This document shows positions 7,797 to 17,907 of a stretch of DNA of 64,000 nucleotides, piece after piece (position 1 is the first letter of the stretch; every line of letters begins with the position of its first letter). Origin of the DNA: an uncultured Lachnospiraceae bacterium. Lineage in GTDB: Bacteria; Bacillota; Clostridia; Lachnospirales; Lachnospiraceae. Under the pieces are notes generated by a model that was given only the letters and a program-made list of their open reading frames with translations, was not told where the DNA came from and ran no database searches. Location of the stretch: positions 60,328 to 124,327 of the forward strand of contig CATOPL010000009.1 of NCBI GenBank assembly GCA_951802115.1, in the 5' to 3' direction. Position numbers and translations under genes: made by a program.

Positions 7797-8975
7797 ATGA
7801 ACGAACTTCAGTTAAAGTATGGATGTAATCCCAACCAGAAGCCTTCCCGTATCTATATGGAAAACGGGCAGGAGCTTCCGGTCCGGGTTCTTTTGGGCAA
7901 GCCCGGATATATTAACTTTCTTGATGCCCTGAACGGCTGGCAGCTGGTCAGAGAGCTCAAAGAAGCTACCGGACTGCCCGCCGCCACTTCTTTCAAACAT
8001 GTATCTCCTGCCGGCGCCGCCGTCGGACTTCCGCTGGACGATACGCTGGCAAAAATTTACTGGGTGGACGACCTGGGAAAACTGTCTCCTCTCGCCTGCG
8101 CTTACGCACGGGCAAGAGGCGCTGACCGTATGTCTTCTTTTGGAGATTTTATCTCTCTTTCTGATATCTGCGACGCAGACACTGCCCGTTTGATAAAAAG
8201 AGAAGTGTCTGACGGTGTCATCGCCCCGGGATATACGGAAGAAGCTCTAAACATTTTGAAGCAGAAAAAAAATGGAAACTATAACGTGATCCAGATCGAT
8301 CCGGACTATGAACCGGAAGCGCTGGAAAAAAAGCAGGTCTACGGAATCACTTTTGAGCAGGGAAGAAACAAACTGGACATCAACCAAGAGCTTCTTTCCA
8401 ACTTGGTTACTAAAAACAAGAATGTGCCGGAACATGCGCTGATCGACATGAAAATTGCACTGATTACTTTGAAGTACACCCAGTCCAATTCGGTCTGTTT
8501 TGTAAAAGACGGCCAGGCCATCGGCATCGGCGCCGGCCAGCAGTCCCGCGTTCACTGTACCCGTCTGGCAGGAAACAAAGCAGATAACTGGTTTTTGCGC
8601 CAGGCCCCTCAGGTGCTTGGACTCCAGTTCACGGACGCGCTTGGAAGGGCAGAGCGCGACAATGCCATCGATGTCTATATCGGCGACGAATGTATGGATA
8701 TACTGGCAGAAGGCGCATGGGAAAAGATTTTCAAAACCAGACCGGCTGTCTTTACCAGAGAAGAAAAACGGGCATGGCTGGATCAGATGACAGATGTAAC
8801 GCTTGGCTCAGACGCCTTCTTCCCCTTTGCTGACAACATCGAACGGGCGCATAAGAGCGGCGTCAGATACATTGCGCAGCCCGGTGGCTCTGTCAGAGAT
8901 GACCTGGTCATTGAATGCTGCGATAAATACGACATGGCAATGGCATTTACAGGTATTCGGCTGTTCCATCACTAA
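7797..8975 (+). CDS. purH: AICAR transformylase (stand-alone PurH C-terminal type)
   Basis: It formylates AICAR with 10-formyl-tetrahydrofolate. The 392 residues correspond only to the AICARFT part of PurH (full PurH is about 510); the methylglyoxal-synthase-like cyclohydrolase domain is absent and is replaced by PurO next door. Visible motifs are SFKHVSPAGAA (about 66-76), RMSSFGDFISL and NSVCFVKDGQAIGIGAGQQS. A GGAG ribosome site precedes the ATG. It is co-transcribed with purO under the ZTP riboswitch and ends at a strong terminator. Confidence 0.92.
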   Translation: MNELQLKYGCNPNQKPSRIYMENGQELPVRVLLGKPGYINFLDALNGWQLVRELKEATGLPAATSFKHVSPAGAAVGLPLDDTLAKIYWVDDLGKLSPLACAYARARGADRMSSFGDFISLSDICDADTARLIKREVSDGVIAPGYTEEALNILKQKKNGNYNVIQIDPDYEPEALEKKQVYGITFEQGRNKLDINQELLSNLVTKNKNVPEHALIDMKIALITLKYTQSNSVCFVKDGQAIGIGAGQQSRVHCTRLAGNKADNWFLRQAPQVLGLQFTDALGRAERDNAIDVYIGDECMDILAEGAWEKIFKTRPAVFTREEKRAWLDQMTDVTLGSDAFFPFADNIERAHKSGVRYIAQPGGSVRDDLVIECCDKYDMAMAFTGIRLFHH

Positions 8976-9003
8976 CTGTCTTCCAGTAGAGATACCAGAC
9001 CAG

Positions 9004-9053
9004 AAAAAGGGACTGTCAGAAGTCACTGAACAGCTTCTGACAGCCCCTTTTTT
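9004..9053. terminator. Bidirectional terminator between purH and glgD
   Basis: A long stem (AAAAAGGG plus CTGTCAGAAG paired with CTTCTGACAG plus CCCCTTTTTT) has A-runs on one side and T-runs on the other. It can stop purH transcription rightward and glgD transcription leftward. Confidence 0.85.
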
Positions 9054-9067
9054 ATTCGCTTAATCTT

Positions 9068-10183
9068 TTACACAATATCGTTTCTCTTCACATATCCCGG
9101 TTTCCCCGGCTCTGCGATAATCTCTTTCATGCGGGTGACTTTTGCAAGTCTGTCTACTATCTGGCCCTCAATATGTACGTCATTTCCGATCACTGTATCC
9201 GCAAGCACCACACAATTTTTCACAACTGCTCCCGGTTTGATCACACAGCCTCTGCCGATCACAGAATTCTCCACTGTACCTTCAATCTGACATCCATTGG
9301 AGATAAAGGAAGACTTCACATCCGCAGTCTCATAATACTGAGTCGGACAAGAATCGCTGGTACGGGTATAAATCGGCCATTCATCATTGAACAGGCTCTT
9401 GACGTTCTTCTGATCTACCAGCGAAAGATTGGCGTCATAATATCCTTTCAGATCATTGATCGGCGCAAAGAATCCTTTATGTGACACGCCGCGGATATCC
9501 AGTTCGCCGCACTGGTCGTTGATGATATGCTTCAGCGTATACATCGAAGAAGCCTTCTGTGCCGCGCTTACCAGATCAATAAACACTTCTTTTCTCATGA
9601 CATAAGTGTCCATAAAAATATTCCTGGTCTTTGTGGTTCCATTATTGCGCTCAATCGATTCTACACCTTTTTGTTTGTTCAGATTCAGATAATCACAGCT
9701 TAAATATGCTTCCTTCGCATTATCCACTTTATGGTAGAGAAGCGTAACATCCGCACTGGATTCCTCATGTGTTTTCAGAAGTTCGTCAAAATCCTGTGTA
9801 TATACCATATACCCCGGAGCGATGACCACATGTGAGTTGCTCGCTTTTACCATACGATCCAGATTCTCCGCATACGCTTTGATATCTGTATTATAATAAT
9901 CTTTGTCCTCCTGGGAATCTGCAAACACCATCTGCAGATATCCGCTTTTAGAATTGATATTGTAATGTCTTCCTCTTCCGATATGTTCTACCAGGGAACA
10001 TGGTTTTCTTCTGATATATACCTGGATTCTGTCGATACCGCTGTTGGACATATTGGAAATCGGAAAATCAATCACACGATATCTGCCGAGGAAGGAGAAT
10101 GCCGGGATTGAACGATAAGTTTCCATCCCTTCCACCCAGATATGGTTTTCTGAAAAACTTATAATTCCTAATGCTCTTGCCAT
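9068..10183 (-). CDS. glgD: ADP-glucose pyrophosphorylase-like subunit GlgD
   Basis: The 371-residue protein has the nucleotidyltransferase fold and left-handed beta-helix C-terminus of ADP-glucose pyrophosphorylase (GRYRVIDFPISNMSNSGID at about 33-51). It lacks the GGxGxRL nucleotide-binding loop of active GlgC: the N-terminus reads ALGIISFSENHI. In Firmicutes GlgD forms a heterotetramer with GlgC and raises its activity or changes its regulation. It lies 6 bp downstream of glgC in one operon. Confidence 0.92.
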   Translation of the reverse strand: MARALGIISFSENHIWVEGMETYRSIPAFSFLGRYRVIDFPISNMSNSGIDRIQVYIRRKPCSLVEHIGRGRHYNINSKSGYLQMVFADSQEDKDYYNTDIKAYAENLDRMVKASNSHVVIAPGYMVYTQDFDELLKTHEESSADVTLLYHKVDNAKEAYLSCDYLNLNKQKGVESIERNNGTTKTRNIFMDTYVMRKEVFIDLVSAAQKASSMYTLKHIINDQCGELDIRGVSHKGFFAPINDLKGYYDANLSLVDQKNVKSLFNDEWPIYTRTSDSCPTQYYETADVKSSFISNGCQIEGTVENSVIGRGCVIKPGAVVKNCVVLADTVIGNDVHIEGQIVDRLAKVTRMKEIIAEPGKPGYVKRNDIV

Positions 10184-10189
10184 ATGATT

Positions 10190-11326
10190 CTACCCCTTTA
10201 CATTTTTCGCAACCAGTTCAATATGCTCGCTGTCTGCACTTCCGACAACTGCCTGGCTTCCAATCTTAATCTGATCTGCCACTAACGCTCTTGTTACTAC
10301 CGCGCCTTCTTCTACTACTGCTCCCGGCATCAGCACGCTGTCAATGACTTTTGCGCCCGGACCTACCTTCGCGCCGGTAAACAGAACCGAGTTTCTTACT
10401 TCACCTTCTACGATACAGCCCTGAGTAATAAACGCGCGCTTTACATTTGCCTCTGACGAAATATACTGCGGAAGCGTGGGCACGTCCTCTGTGTAGATTG
10501 TCCAGGTACGGTCATCCAGATCCAGACCATTTTTCTTGTCCAGAAGGTCCATATTTGCCTCCCAAAGAGAATCGATGGTACCTACATCCTTCCAATACCC
10601 CTTGAACTTATATGCAAACAGCTTCTTCCCGTCATTTAAAAGCGCCGGAATAATATCCTTTCCAAAATCATGACTGGACTCTTCGTTCTTCATGTCCGCC
10701 ACCAGCATTTTGCGCAGAAGTTTCCAGTTGAATATGTAAATACCCATAGATGCCAGATTGCTCTTGGGTTCTGCCGGTTTTTCTTCAAATTCCACAATCC
10801 TGCCGGTCTCCGGATCTGTATTCATAATTCCAAAGCGGCTTGCTTCTTTCATGGGAACTTCAATGACCGCGATCGTGGCGTCTGCACCGTTATCCTTATG
10901 TGCCTGAAGCATTTTCGCATAGTTCATTTTATAAATATGGTCTCCGGAAAGGATCAGCATATACTCCGGATCATAATTATCCACAAAATCTATATTCTGA
11001 GAAATCGCATCTGCCGTCCCTCTGTAAACATCCAGGTTCGCATCTGCCTTCTCACGGGGCGGAAGAACAAACACACCGCTGTCACGGGCATCCAGTCCCC
11101 AGCTTCCTCCGCCTGCCACATAACTGTTCAGCAGAACAGATTCATACTGTGTCAGTACGCCTACTACATCAACCCCGCTGTTGGCACAGTTACTTAACGG
11201 AAAATCAATAATTTTATACTTTCCGCCGTATGAAACAGCCGGTTTTGCAACTTTATTGGTAAGATCATGCAGTCGGGAACCACGCCCGCCAGCCAGAATC
11301 ATTGCCAACATATTATTTTGCTTCAT
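10190..11326 (-). CDS. glgC: Glucose-1-phosphate adenylyltransferase, catalytic subunit
   Basis: It makes ADP-glucose from glucose-1-P and ATP, the committed step of bacterial glycogen synthesis. The 378-residue protein has the intact loop LAGGRGSRL near residues 9-17, the catalytic metal-binding segment LSGDHIYK, the substrate motif EEKPAEPKS and a C-terminal hexapeptide beta-helix. ATG 11326 is preceded by GAGAGGA; the upstream in-frame extension to 11359 overlaps the promoter. Glycogen synthase and branching enzyme are not in the window. Confidence 0.95.
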   Translation of the reverse strand: MKQNNMLAMILAGGRGSRLHDLTNKVAKPAVSYGGKYKIIDFPLSNCANSGVDVVGVLTQYESVLLNSYVAGGGSWGLDARDSGVFVLPPREKADANLDVYRGTADAISQNIDFVDNYDPEYMLILSGDHIYKMNYAKMLQAHKDNGADATIAVIEVPMKEASRFGIMNTDPETGRIVEFEEKPAEPKSNLASMGIYIFNWKLLRKMLVADMKNEESSHDFGKDIIPALLNDGKKLFAYKFKGYWKDVGTIDSLWEANMDLLDKKNGLDLDDRTWTIYTEDVPTLPQYISSEANVKRAFITQGCIVEGEVRNSVLFTGAKVGPGAKVIDSVLMPGAVVEEGAVVTRALVADQIKIGSQAVVGSADSEHIELVAKNVKG

Positions 11327-11358
11327 AGAAAGGTCCTCTCTTTCATTTATATAGTACA

Positions 11359-11387
11359 ATTATACAATTATATATCAGAAAATGCAA
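11359..11387 (-). promoter_or_regulatory. Promoter of glgC-glgD
   Basis: On the minus strand: TTGCAT (11382-11387), 17-bp spacer, TATAAT (11359-11364), about 33 bp upstream of the glgC ATG. Confidence 0.55.
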
Positions 11388-11455
11388 TTTATTCTCAACA
11401 TTTTCGCATTTTTCCATAAATTTCCCTTTGAAAATCGACATATTTTTATGCATTT

Positions 11456-13552
11456 TTACCCATTTCGATTGCAGGCAGTCAAAACGAGCGCAGAACGTGG
11501 AGCCATAAAGACTCTATTGTCACCCGGTTCTGTCGATCTTCCCTTTGGTATCCCCAAAGGCAGGTAATTGCCAAAAGAATCTGCTTCTACCTGCCATCTC
11601 ATATGAGCCGGAAGTTTCGGCAGAGAAAACTCCTGCCATTCCCAGAATACATTGACCGCCAGACAGACAATATCATCGTCTGTGTCTTCATGATTTCTCC
11701 CGGCATAGATAACCCGCAGCACTCTGCTCTCTTCGTTTGGCTCCAATACCTGCATATCCGGAAATCCCAGAGAACAGCTTTTTGAACATTTCCGCACCAC
11801 ATCATGTTCTTTCCGGATTCTGATCACATTCTTCGTGTATTCAAAATGATTTCTGTTTTTCTCAAGTAACTCCCAGTTCAGCCAGGAGATCTCGTTATCC
11901 TGGCAATAGGCATTGTTATTACCAAATTGAGTGTTCAAAAATTCATCTCCTGCCAGGAACATAGGCGTCCCGCGGCTCAGCATCAATACCGTAACGGCAT
12001 TTTTTGCAAGTCTCCGGCGCAGATTCAGAACCTCTTCATTGTCTGTTTCACCTTCGATTCCGCAGTTCCAGCTTCGATTGTCATTGCTGCCGTCCGTATT
12101 TCCCCAACCGTTGGCTTCGTTATGTTTCTCATTATAAGAATACATATCCCAGAGCGTAAATCCGTCATGACAGTTCAGAAAATTTACAGAGGCGTTATAT
12201 CCTCTGTCTTCCTTCCCGTACATGTCAAGGGAACCGGTAATCCGTTTTGCCGCCGTTCGGGCCATTTCATAGTCGCCTTTTAAAAAGCTGCGCAGATCGT
12301 CACGATATCTTCCATTCCATTCTGCCCAGCGGTTCCAGGACGGAAAGCTTCCCACCTGATACAATCCGCCTGCATCCCATGCCTCCGCGATCAGCTTTAC
12401 ATCTCCCAGAATAGGATCAAACGCAAGACTCTGCAGAAGAGGCGGCTTGCTCATAGGTGAACCGTCTTCATTTCGTCCCAGAATGCTCGCAAGATCAAAG
12501 CGAAATCCATCCACATGATAAGCCGTAGTCCAATAGCGCAGACACTCCAGGATCATCTGCTGTACAATCGGATGATTGCAGTTCAGCGTATTACCGCAGC
12601 CGCTGAAATTATAATAATGTCCGTCCGGTGTCAGCATATAGTAAATGTTATTGTCAAAGCCTTTGAATGAAAAGCACGGCCCCAGTTCATTCCCCTCCGC
12701 GGTATGATTAAACACCACATCCAGGAAACATTCAATGCCGTTTTCATTGAGCGCCCGGATCAGGCGTTTCAGTTCCGTCCCCTCTCTGTTGTATTCGGTT
12801 GTACCTGTATAACTGGTGTTGGGGGCAAAGAAACTAACCGTATTGTATCCCCAGTAATCCACAACCTGATGGCCGTCTACCATCCGGCTGTCTTTCATCT
12901 CATCAAATTCAAAAATCGGCATCAGCTCTACCGCATTGACTCCCAACTCTTTCAGATATGGAATCTTCTCCATCAGGCCGGCAAATGTGCCCGGATATTC
13001 CACACCGGAGGAATCGTGTCTGGTAAAGCCACGCACATGCATTTCATAGATAATCAGATCTTCCATCGGAATCAGGGGATTCTGCTCTCTTCCCCACTCA
13101 AAGTCATCCTTTACTACTCTGGCTTTATAAAAGGAACCTTTTTTCCGAGGCCGTCCCCACTGGCTCTGTCCGGTCACCGCCTTTGCATAAATATCCAGAA
13201 GTACCTGATTTTTGTCAAACAGAAGTCCTTTTGACACATCATATGGACCGTCCAGACGATAAGCATATTCAAAATCCTGAATATTCAGTCCAAAAACAAT
13301 CATCGAATATACATTTCCTATTCGATAATGCTCCGGAAACGGCAGAACCGCATACGGCTCTTCCTCTTCCCTGTGAAAAAGCAGCAGCTCACAGGACACG
13401 GCGCCAAAAGAGTGCACGGTAAAATTCACTCCCACCGGAATCGCTATCGCGCCGTTCAGTTCGTACATTCCAGGACGAACTTCGAATCCGGAAATCACAT
13501 CCATGGGAATCATATGGATACTTCCCATGGAGCTGATAATTTTCTCTCCCAT
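11456..13552 (-). CDS. glgX: Glycogen debranching enzyme (isoamylase, GH13)
   Basis: It hydrolyses alpha-1,6 branches of glycogen or limit dextrins. The 698-residue protein has an N-terminal CBM48-like domain (about 20-130) and a GH13 catalytic barrel. The catalytic Asp lies in VDGFRFDLASIL, the acid Glu in KLIAEAWDAGG and the third acidic residue in NCHDGFTLWD. No signal peptide is seen, so it is cytoplasmic. It lies 16 bp after the HAD phosphatase gene on the same strand, so it may be read from the Ter-locus transcript, while functionally it belongs with glgC-glgD. Confidence 0.92.
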   Translation of the reverse strand: MGEKIISSMGSIHMIPMDVISGFEVRPGMYELNGAIAIPVGVNFTVHSFGAVSCELLLFHREEEEPYAVLPFPEHYRIGNVYSMIVFGLNIQDFEYAYRLDGPYDVSKGLLFDKNQVLLDIYAKAVTGQSQWGRPRKKGSFYKARVVKDDFEWGREQNPLIPMEDLIIYEMHVRGFTRHDSSGVEYPGTFAGLMEKIPYLKELGVNAVELMPIFEFDEMKDSRMVDGHQVVDYWGYNTVSFFAPNTSYTGTTEYNREGTELKRLIRALNENGIECFLDVVFNHTAEGNELGPCFSFKGFDNNIYYMLTPDGHYYNFSGCGNTLNCNHPIVQQMILECLRYWTTAYHVDGFRFDLASILGRNEDGSPMSKPPLLQSLAFDPILGDVKLIAEAWDAGGLYQVGSFPSWNRWAEWNGRYRDDLRSFLKGDYEMARTAAKRITGSLDMYGKEDRGYNASVNFLNCHDGFTLWDMYSYNEKHNEANGWGNTDGSNDNRSWNCGIEGETDNEEVLNLRRRLAKNAVTVLMLSRGTPMFLAGDEFLNTQFGNNNAYCQDNEISWLNWELLEKNRNHFEYTKNVIRIRKEHDVVRKCSKSCSLGFPDMQVLEPNEESRVLRVIYAGRNHEDTDDDIVCLAVNVFWEWQEFSLPKLPAHMRWQVEADSFGNYLPLGIPKGRSTEPGDNRVFMAPRSALVLTACNRNG

Positions 13553-13568
13553 TCCTTGGTTTCTCCCC

Positions 13569-14366
13569 TTACATTATATTTCCATGCAAAATGCATCCAC
13601 CATATTTTATGTCGGACACTTCCGCCAGAACTTTTTCAAGCATCGCGTCGGAAAATATCTGATCTCCTACAATACCCTTCACACTTGCAGCGCAGTGAAA
13701 ACGACCTGTCAGTTCCTCCGGTGCCCAGGCATAGTCTGCCTCCTCCAGCATAGGCAGATCAAATTCACTGTCTCCCGCCGAAAAAACAACATCTGCTTTT
13801 ATGTAAGCTTTAAATCTTCTGACCGCGGTGCCTTTGTCAAGCCCTTTGGGCATCGCATATACTTTGCTCCCGTGACAAAAGACTTCCATCCGTTCTGGGT
13901 CCAGATTTTCTTTCAGACGTCTCGCCAGTTCTGACGGCTCCCTGCTTTTTGTAAACAAAAACAGATTGCGGATATTTCTGACCTCCAATATCCGCTCGCT
14001 GTCTTTTTGCATACAAGACTCTGCACATGCAAATTCCCCGCGACTTTTCTCCGTCAGACGAAGAGACTCTTCATACCATTCCGGAAGCTCTCTTCCGGCT
14101 CGCAGCAGTATGCCCCCATTGCACACCAGCGCATAATCCAAAACTCCCGTCTTCAGGTCAATTCGCCTGTACTGTTCTTCTGTCCGGGTGGTAGTCGGCA
14201 CAAACACCGCCCGTTCCTGTATCTGTTTCAAAAGAAGAGAAGACCTTCTGGTCATGAAAGATATCTTCCGTCCTTCATAAAACTCCACATGGATCTTCTC
14301 TTCCCCAATATCATGTCTGTAAGAATAAATCAGCGTATTGTCCAGGTCAGAATGAAACACAATCAA
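13569..14366 (-). CDS. HAD-superfamily phosphatase of the Ter locus
   Basis: The 265-residue protein starts with FHSDLDNTLIYS, the HAD motif I with both catalytic Asp residues, and ends with SAGDSEFDLPMLEEADYAWAP, the motif IV of Cof-type and sucrose-phosphatase-like HADs. The start is a TTG at 14366 whose last bases overlap the TGA of the P-ATPase gene; AGGGAAG lies upstream. Similar HAD proteins recur in Ter/TelA loci and are thought to dephosphorylate a metabolite made by the neighbouring phosphoribosyltransferases and aldolase. The substrate is unknown. Confidence 0.8.
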   Translation of the reverse strand: MIVFHSDLDNTLIYSYRHDIGEEKIHVEFYEGRKISFMTRRSSLLLKQIQERAVFVPTTTRTEEQYRRIDLKTGVLDYALVCNGGILLRAGRELPEWYEESLRLTEKSRGEFACAESCMQKDSERILEVRNIRNLFLFTKSREPSELARRLKENLDPERMEVFCHGSKVYAMPKGLDKGTAVRRFKAYIKADVVFSAGDSEFDLPMLEEADYAWAPEELTGRFHCAASVKGIVGDQIFSDAMLEKVLAEVSDIKYGGCILHGNIM

Positions 14367-17023
14367 TTATTCTTCCCTGTCACACATTTTCGAACCAGGT
14401 CTACCGGAATCATAGTCACTGCCAGCAATGCCACAACACCCCATCCGGTAATACCAAACGGCTCACAGCTGAACATATTTCCGATCACGGTAAATACCGT
14501 CCCCGGTATCAATGCCGCATTAACGATCACCGCCTGTACCAGGACAATAATGCAGAACACCTTCATAAAGCCTGTATTTTCATTCAAACCTTTAAAAATA
14601 CCAAATCCTTCATCTCTGACATTAAATCCGTTAAACAGTGCACTGACAATAAACAGCACAAAATATCCGGTCAGATGCTGCTTTTCGTCTCCGAAAAAAC
14701 GGGCAAAAAACGGTACCTTCAGGAAAACAAAACTGATAATTGTAAGCCATGCTCCCATGACGCCGATCTGTATGGCCATCTTCCTGCTGATGATGCTCTC
14801 ATCTCTTCTCCTGGGCTTCTCCAGCATATATTCCTGCAGAGCCGGCTCATTGCCAAGCATGATTGCGCCAAGACCGTCCATAACCAGATTGACAAACAGA
14901 AGGTGCGTGACTTTCAAAGGCTCTTCCACGCCAAAGAACGGAGCAATCGCACTCACAACCACAGCCGCCACATTAATAACCAGCTGGAACTTACAGAACT
15001 TCAGAATATTGTGGTAAATTGTTCTTCCATACCAGATTGCATCCTTGATGGACTTAAAGTTATCATCCAGAATCACAATCTCACCGGCTTCTTTGGCCGC
15101 CTCTGTACCGCTGCCCATGGCAAAGCCAACATCTGCTCTCTTGAGGGCCGGTGAATCATTAACGCCGTCTCCGGTCATGCCGACCACAAGATTCATCTCC
15201 TGACAAAGTCTTACCATCCGGGATTTATCCGTCGGAAGCGCACGTGCAATCACACGGATCTGAGGAATGATTTTCTTCAGGTCTTCATCCGACATTTCAT
15301 TAAGCTGCGCTGAAGTCAGCGCTCTGTCGGAATCATTCTGCAGAAGTCCCGCATCTTTCGCAATCGCCACAGCTGTTTCCAGACGGTCTCCGGTGATCAT
15401 AACCACCTGGATTCCGGCTTTTCTCACTTCTGCAATCGCATCTCTTGCTTCCGGTCTCACATCGTCACGGATGGCCACAAGTCCAATGAGCACCAGATCC
15501 TCATGAATCGTATTTTCCACCAGCTCTTTTTCTGAATATCCAAAAGCCAGTACACGCATCGCTTTCTCTGCAAGTGCGTCGATCTTCTGATTCAGAATCT
15601 CTCTGTCGATTGCCTGAACAGTTCCTTCCGCGTCCAGATATTTTTCCGCTTTGGCCAGAAGCCGTTCCGGCGCTCCTTTATAGAAGGTTTTTCCGGCACC
15701 GCCGATTCTTGCCTGGCTGAATTTATTCATAGAGTTAAATCCCTGTGAAGCACTGATCTGATATTCTTTCCTGCCTTCGAGCGCCCGGAACGTGTCTTCT
15801 CCAAGAAATTTCATCAACGCCTGGTCTGTCGCGTTGCCGCCGATCACCCGATGTTCTGCATCAAACAAAGACTGTGTATTTTTTCCAATAGCAAGATCCA
15901 GAAGTCCTTTCACCTTCGTGTGTCCGGAAAGCTCCGGAATCTGAATCTCTTTTCCGTCAGCTGTAAAGAATTCCACAACTTCCAGACTTCCCTTGGTGAT
16001 CGTTCCCGTCTTATCGCTGAACAGGATATTAAGAGAGCCCGCCGTCTCGATACCTTCCGCTTTTCTCACAAGTACATTGTGATCCAGCATCTTGCTGGTA
16101 TTCTGCATCAATACCAGAGAAATCATCAGAGGCAAACCTTCCGGTACTGCACAGACAATGATCACAATCGCAAGAGAGACAGCTTCCACAATATCCTTAA
16201 TTACCTGCTCCGCACCGATGGAGAAATATGCCGAAAATCCTCCCGCCGACACGATGAAATATGCAAAGTACAAAACTGCAATGACGGTCGCACCCACATA
16301 GCCGAATACAGAAATCTGACCGGCCAGCTTGGACAGCTTTACCTTCAGCGGAGAATCGACATTGTCCTCCTGCATCTCGTCCGCCATCCGGCCCATCATG
16401 GTCTTAAGTCCGACTTTTCTTACATCCAGAACTCCTTCGCCGTCAAAGACGACCGCACCCCGAAACAGAGAATGAGCGTCCACAAAGGTGTCTCCGGTAA
16501 TCTCGTCCGCCAGTTCAACGCCTTCTTCTGCAGCCGTCTTTTTGCATTCTTCCGCCTCGCCGTTCAGCGCGGAATTGTCCACCCTCAGGCTTCCGGACAC
16601 CAGTACACCGTCAGCCGGGATCTTATCCCCCGACTGCAGAAGTACTTTATCTCCAACCACCACTTCGTCCACATCGATGACCGCCACTTTTCCTTCCCGG
16701 TATACCTTACAGTGGTCTTTCTCTGTCCGGCTTTTCAGCTCGCGGTACTTGGTATCGCTAGCCACACCGGTCTTCGCTGAAACAAACGCCACAATCAGTA
16801 CCGCCACGATTGTTCCGAGCGGCTCATAGATCTCCGCATATCCGAAAAAGAACATTACAATCATCAACACTGCGATAGCAAGCAGAATCCGGATCATCGG
16901 ATCGCCAAAGGTTTCTTTAAACTCATCCCAGAACGTGGTCGGTTCCGAATCAGGAATCTCATTGCTTCCATATTTTTTTCTGGAAGCCTCTGCTTCCTGT
17001 TCTGTCAGTCCATTAAATTTCAT
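14363..17023 (-). CDS. Calcium-type P-type ATPase (P2 class)
   Basis: An 886-residue cation pump with about ten membrane segments. D337 in FSDKTGTITKG is the phosphorylated Asp; AVPEGLPLMIS (about 292-302) in M4 and NLVMDGLGAIMLGNEP in M6 carry the Ca2+-site Glu, Asn and Asp of PMCA/PMR1-type pumps; GDGVNDSPALK is the hinge motif. The usual actuator TGES reads NGEA at residues 154-157, keeping only the catalytic Glu. ATG 17023 has GAGGAG 7 nt upstream. It sits inside the terD operon, where other bacteria carry the membrane protein TerC, so it probably exports Ca2+ in support of the calcium-binding TerD proteins. Confidence 0.9.
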   Translation of the reverse strand: MKFNGLTEQEAEASRKKYGSNEIPDSEPTTFWDEFKETFGDPMIRILLAIAVLMIVMFFFGYAEIYEPLGTIVAVLIVAFVSAKTGVASDTKYRELKSRTEKDHCKVYREGKVAVIDVDEVVVGDKVLLQSGDKIPADGVLVSGSLRVDNSALNGEAEECKKTAAEEGVELADEITGDTFVDAHSLFRGAVVFDGEGVLDVRKVGLKTMMGRMADEMQEDNVDSPLKVKLSKLAGQISVFGYVGATVIAVLYFAYFIVSAGGFSAYFSIGAEQVIKDIVEAVSLAIVIIVCAVPEGLPLMISLVLMQNTSKMLDHNVLVRKAEGIETAGSLNILFSDKTGTITKGSLEVVEFFTADGKEIQIPELSGHTKVKGLLDLAIGKNTQSLFDAEHRVIGGNATDQALMKFLGEDTFRALEGRKEYQISASQGFNSMNKFSQARIGGAGKTFYKGAPERLLAKAEKYLDAEGTVQAIDREILNQKIDALAEKAMRVLAFGYSEKELVENTIHEDLVLIGLVAIRDDVRPEARDAIAEVRKAGIQVVMITGDRLETAVAIAKDAGLLQNDSDRALTSAQLNEMSDEDLKKIIPQIRVIARALPTDKSRMVRLCQEMNLVVGMTGDGVNDSPALKRADVGFAMGSGTEAAKEAGEIVILDDNFKSIKDAIWYGRTIYHNILKFCKFQLVINVAAVVVSAIAPFFGVEEPLKVTHLLFVNLVMDGLGAIMLGNEPALQEYMLEKPRRRDESIISRKMAIQIGVMGAWLTIISFVFLKVPFFARFFGDEKQHLTGYFVLFIVSALFNGFNVRDEGFGIFKGLNENTGFMKVFCIIVLVQAVIVNAALIPGTVFTVIGNMFSCEPFGITGWGVVALLAVTMIPVDLVRKCVTGKNN

Positions 17024-17162
17024 CATATATCTCCTCAAAGGTCTTGCGCTCCATCCTCACCGTTCAAAACTCCGCTTTCAATTTGGAAGGAACATTTGTA
17101 AATTCACAAAAAGTCCCTGAATCAGACTTTCCGTTCTATCTATATCATGTGCCAAATCCTGC

Positions 17163-17756
17163 TTACATATACCGGCGGATCAGCTCACCCAGACCCGGGT
17201 CCGTTGTTCCCTGCCCGGTCGGATTGAATTTCCACTCACCGTTATGACGATAGATCTCGCCGAAGATCATAGCTGTCATATTCCCATAATCTTCCGTCAG
17301 ATTATATCTGTACATCTCATTATTATTTCTTCCGTCCACCAGACGGATAAACGCATTCTGTATCATTCCAAAATGCTGCTTTCTCTGCACCGCCTGATAA
17401 ATATTTACCACAATAACCACTTTGTCGTATTCTGCCGGGATGCTGGCAAGATCCACGATAATCTGTTCATCGTCTCCTTCTCCTGCGCCGGTCAGATTAT
17501 CACCCATATGCTGAACTGTTCCGGTCGGATGACGCAGATTGCCAAAGTATACCACATCTTCTTTATACATCAATTTCCCATCATGGAGAAGAATCGCAGA
17601 TGCATCGCAGTCAATGGGCGCGGGCTTGGGTGCAAGAAAGTTAAAACCTTTTGCTTTTTTTACCTCATCCCAGCCAAGACCGACTACGACTCTGGCCAGA
17701 CCAGGATTCTCTTTGGACAGACTTACCTTCTGTCCCTTCTTCAAACTGATTGACAT
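17163..17756 (-). CDS. TerD-family protein, divergent copy
   Basis: The 197-residue TerD/CABP-like protein starts SISLKKGQKVSLSKENPG. TerD proteins bind Ca2+ through two acidic loops. Loop 2 ([15 protein letters not shown]) is intact, but loop 1, [11 protein letters not shown] in its two neighbours, reads PIDCDASAILL, and a Pro/Lys insertion precedes it. It is therefore the most diverged of the three copies. The ATG at 17756 has TTAGGAGG upstream. A hairpin repeat separates it from the next terD, and about 140 bp separate it from the ATPase gene. Confidence 0.88.
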   Translation of the reverse strand: MSISLKKGQKVSLSKENPGLARVVVGLGWDEVKKAKGFNFLAPKPAPIDCDASAILLHDGKLMYKEDVVYFGNLRHPTGTVQHMGDNLTGAGEGDDEQIIVDLASIPAEYDKVVIVVNIYQAVQRKQHFGMIQNAFIRLVDGRNNNEMYRYNLTEDYGNMTAMIFGEIYRHNGEWKFNPTGQGTTDPGLGELIRRYM

Positions 17757-17772
17757 GTTTCCTCCTAATTGA

Positions 17773-17890
17773 GAGTTCCGCATTCGTCCGGCATAAGACT
17801 ATATTTCTGGAAGCATTTCCCGACGCTTCCACGTCTCGAAATCCTTCCCGTCTTTTCCGGACAAATGCTGTTTTTTTCGAGTTCCGCATT
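17773..17890 (-). repeat. Copy of a dispersed ~105-bp hairpin repeat
   Basis: The unit runs from GAGTTCCGCATT (17773) to the next GAGTTCCGCATT (17879), 106 bp, and ends in ATGCTGTTTTTTT. Inside is an 11-bp inverted repeat GGAAGCATTTC (17809-17819) / GAAATCCTTCC (17838-17848) with one mismatch. Related copies lie at 54779-55072 and 57986-58098, always immediately upstream of a minus-strand gene and in the same orientation. Confidence 0.75.
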
Positions 17891-17907
17891 TGTTACGGCG
17901 AATATTT

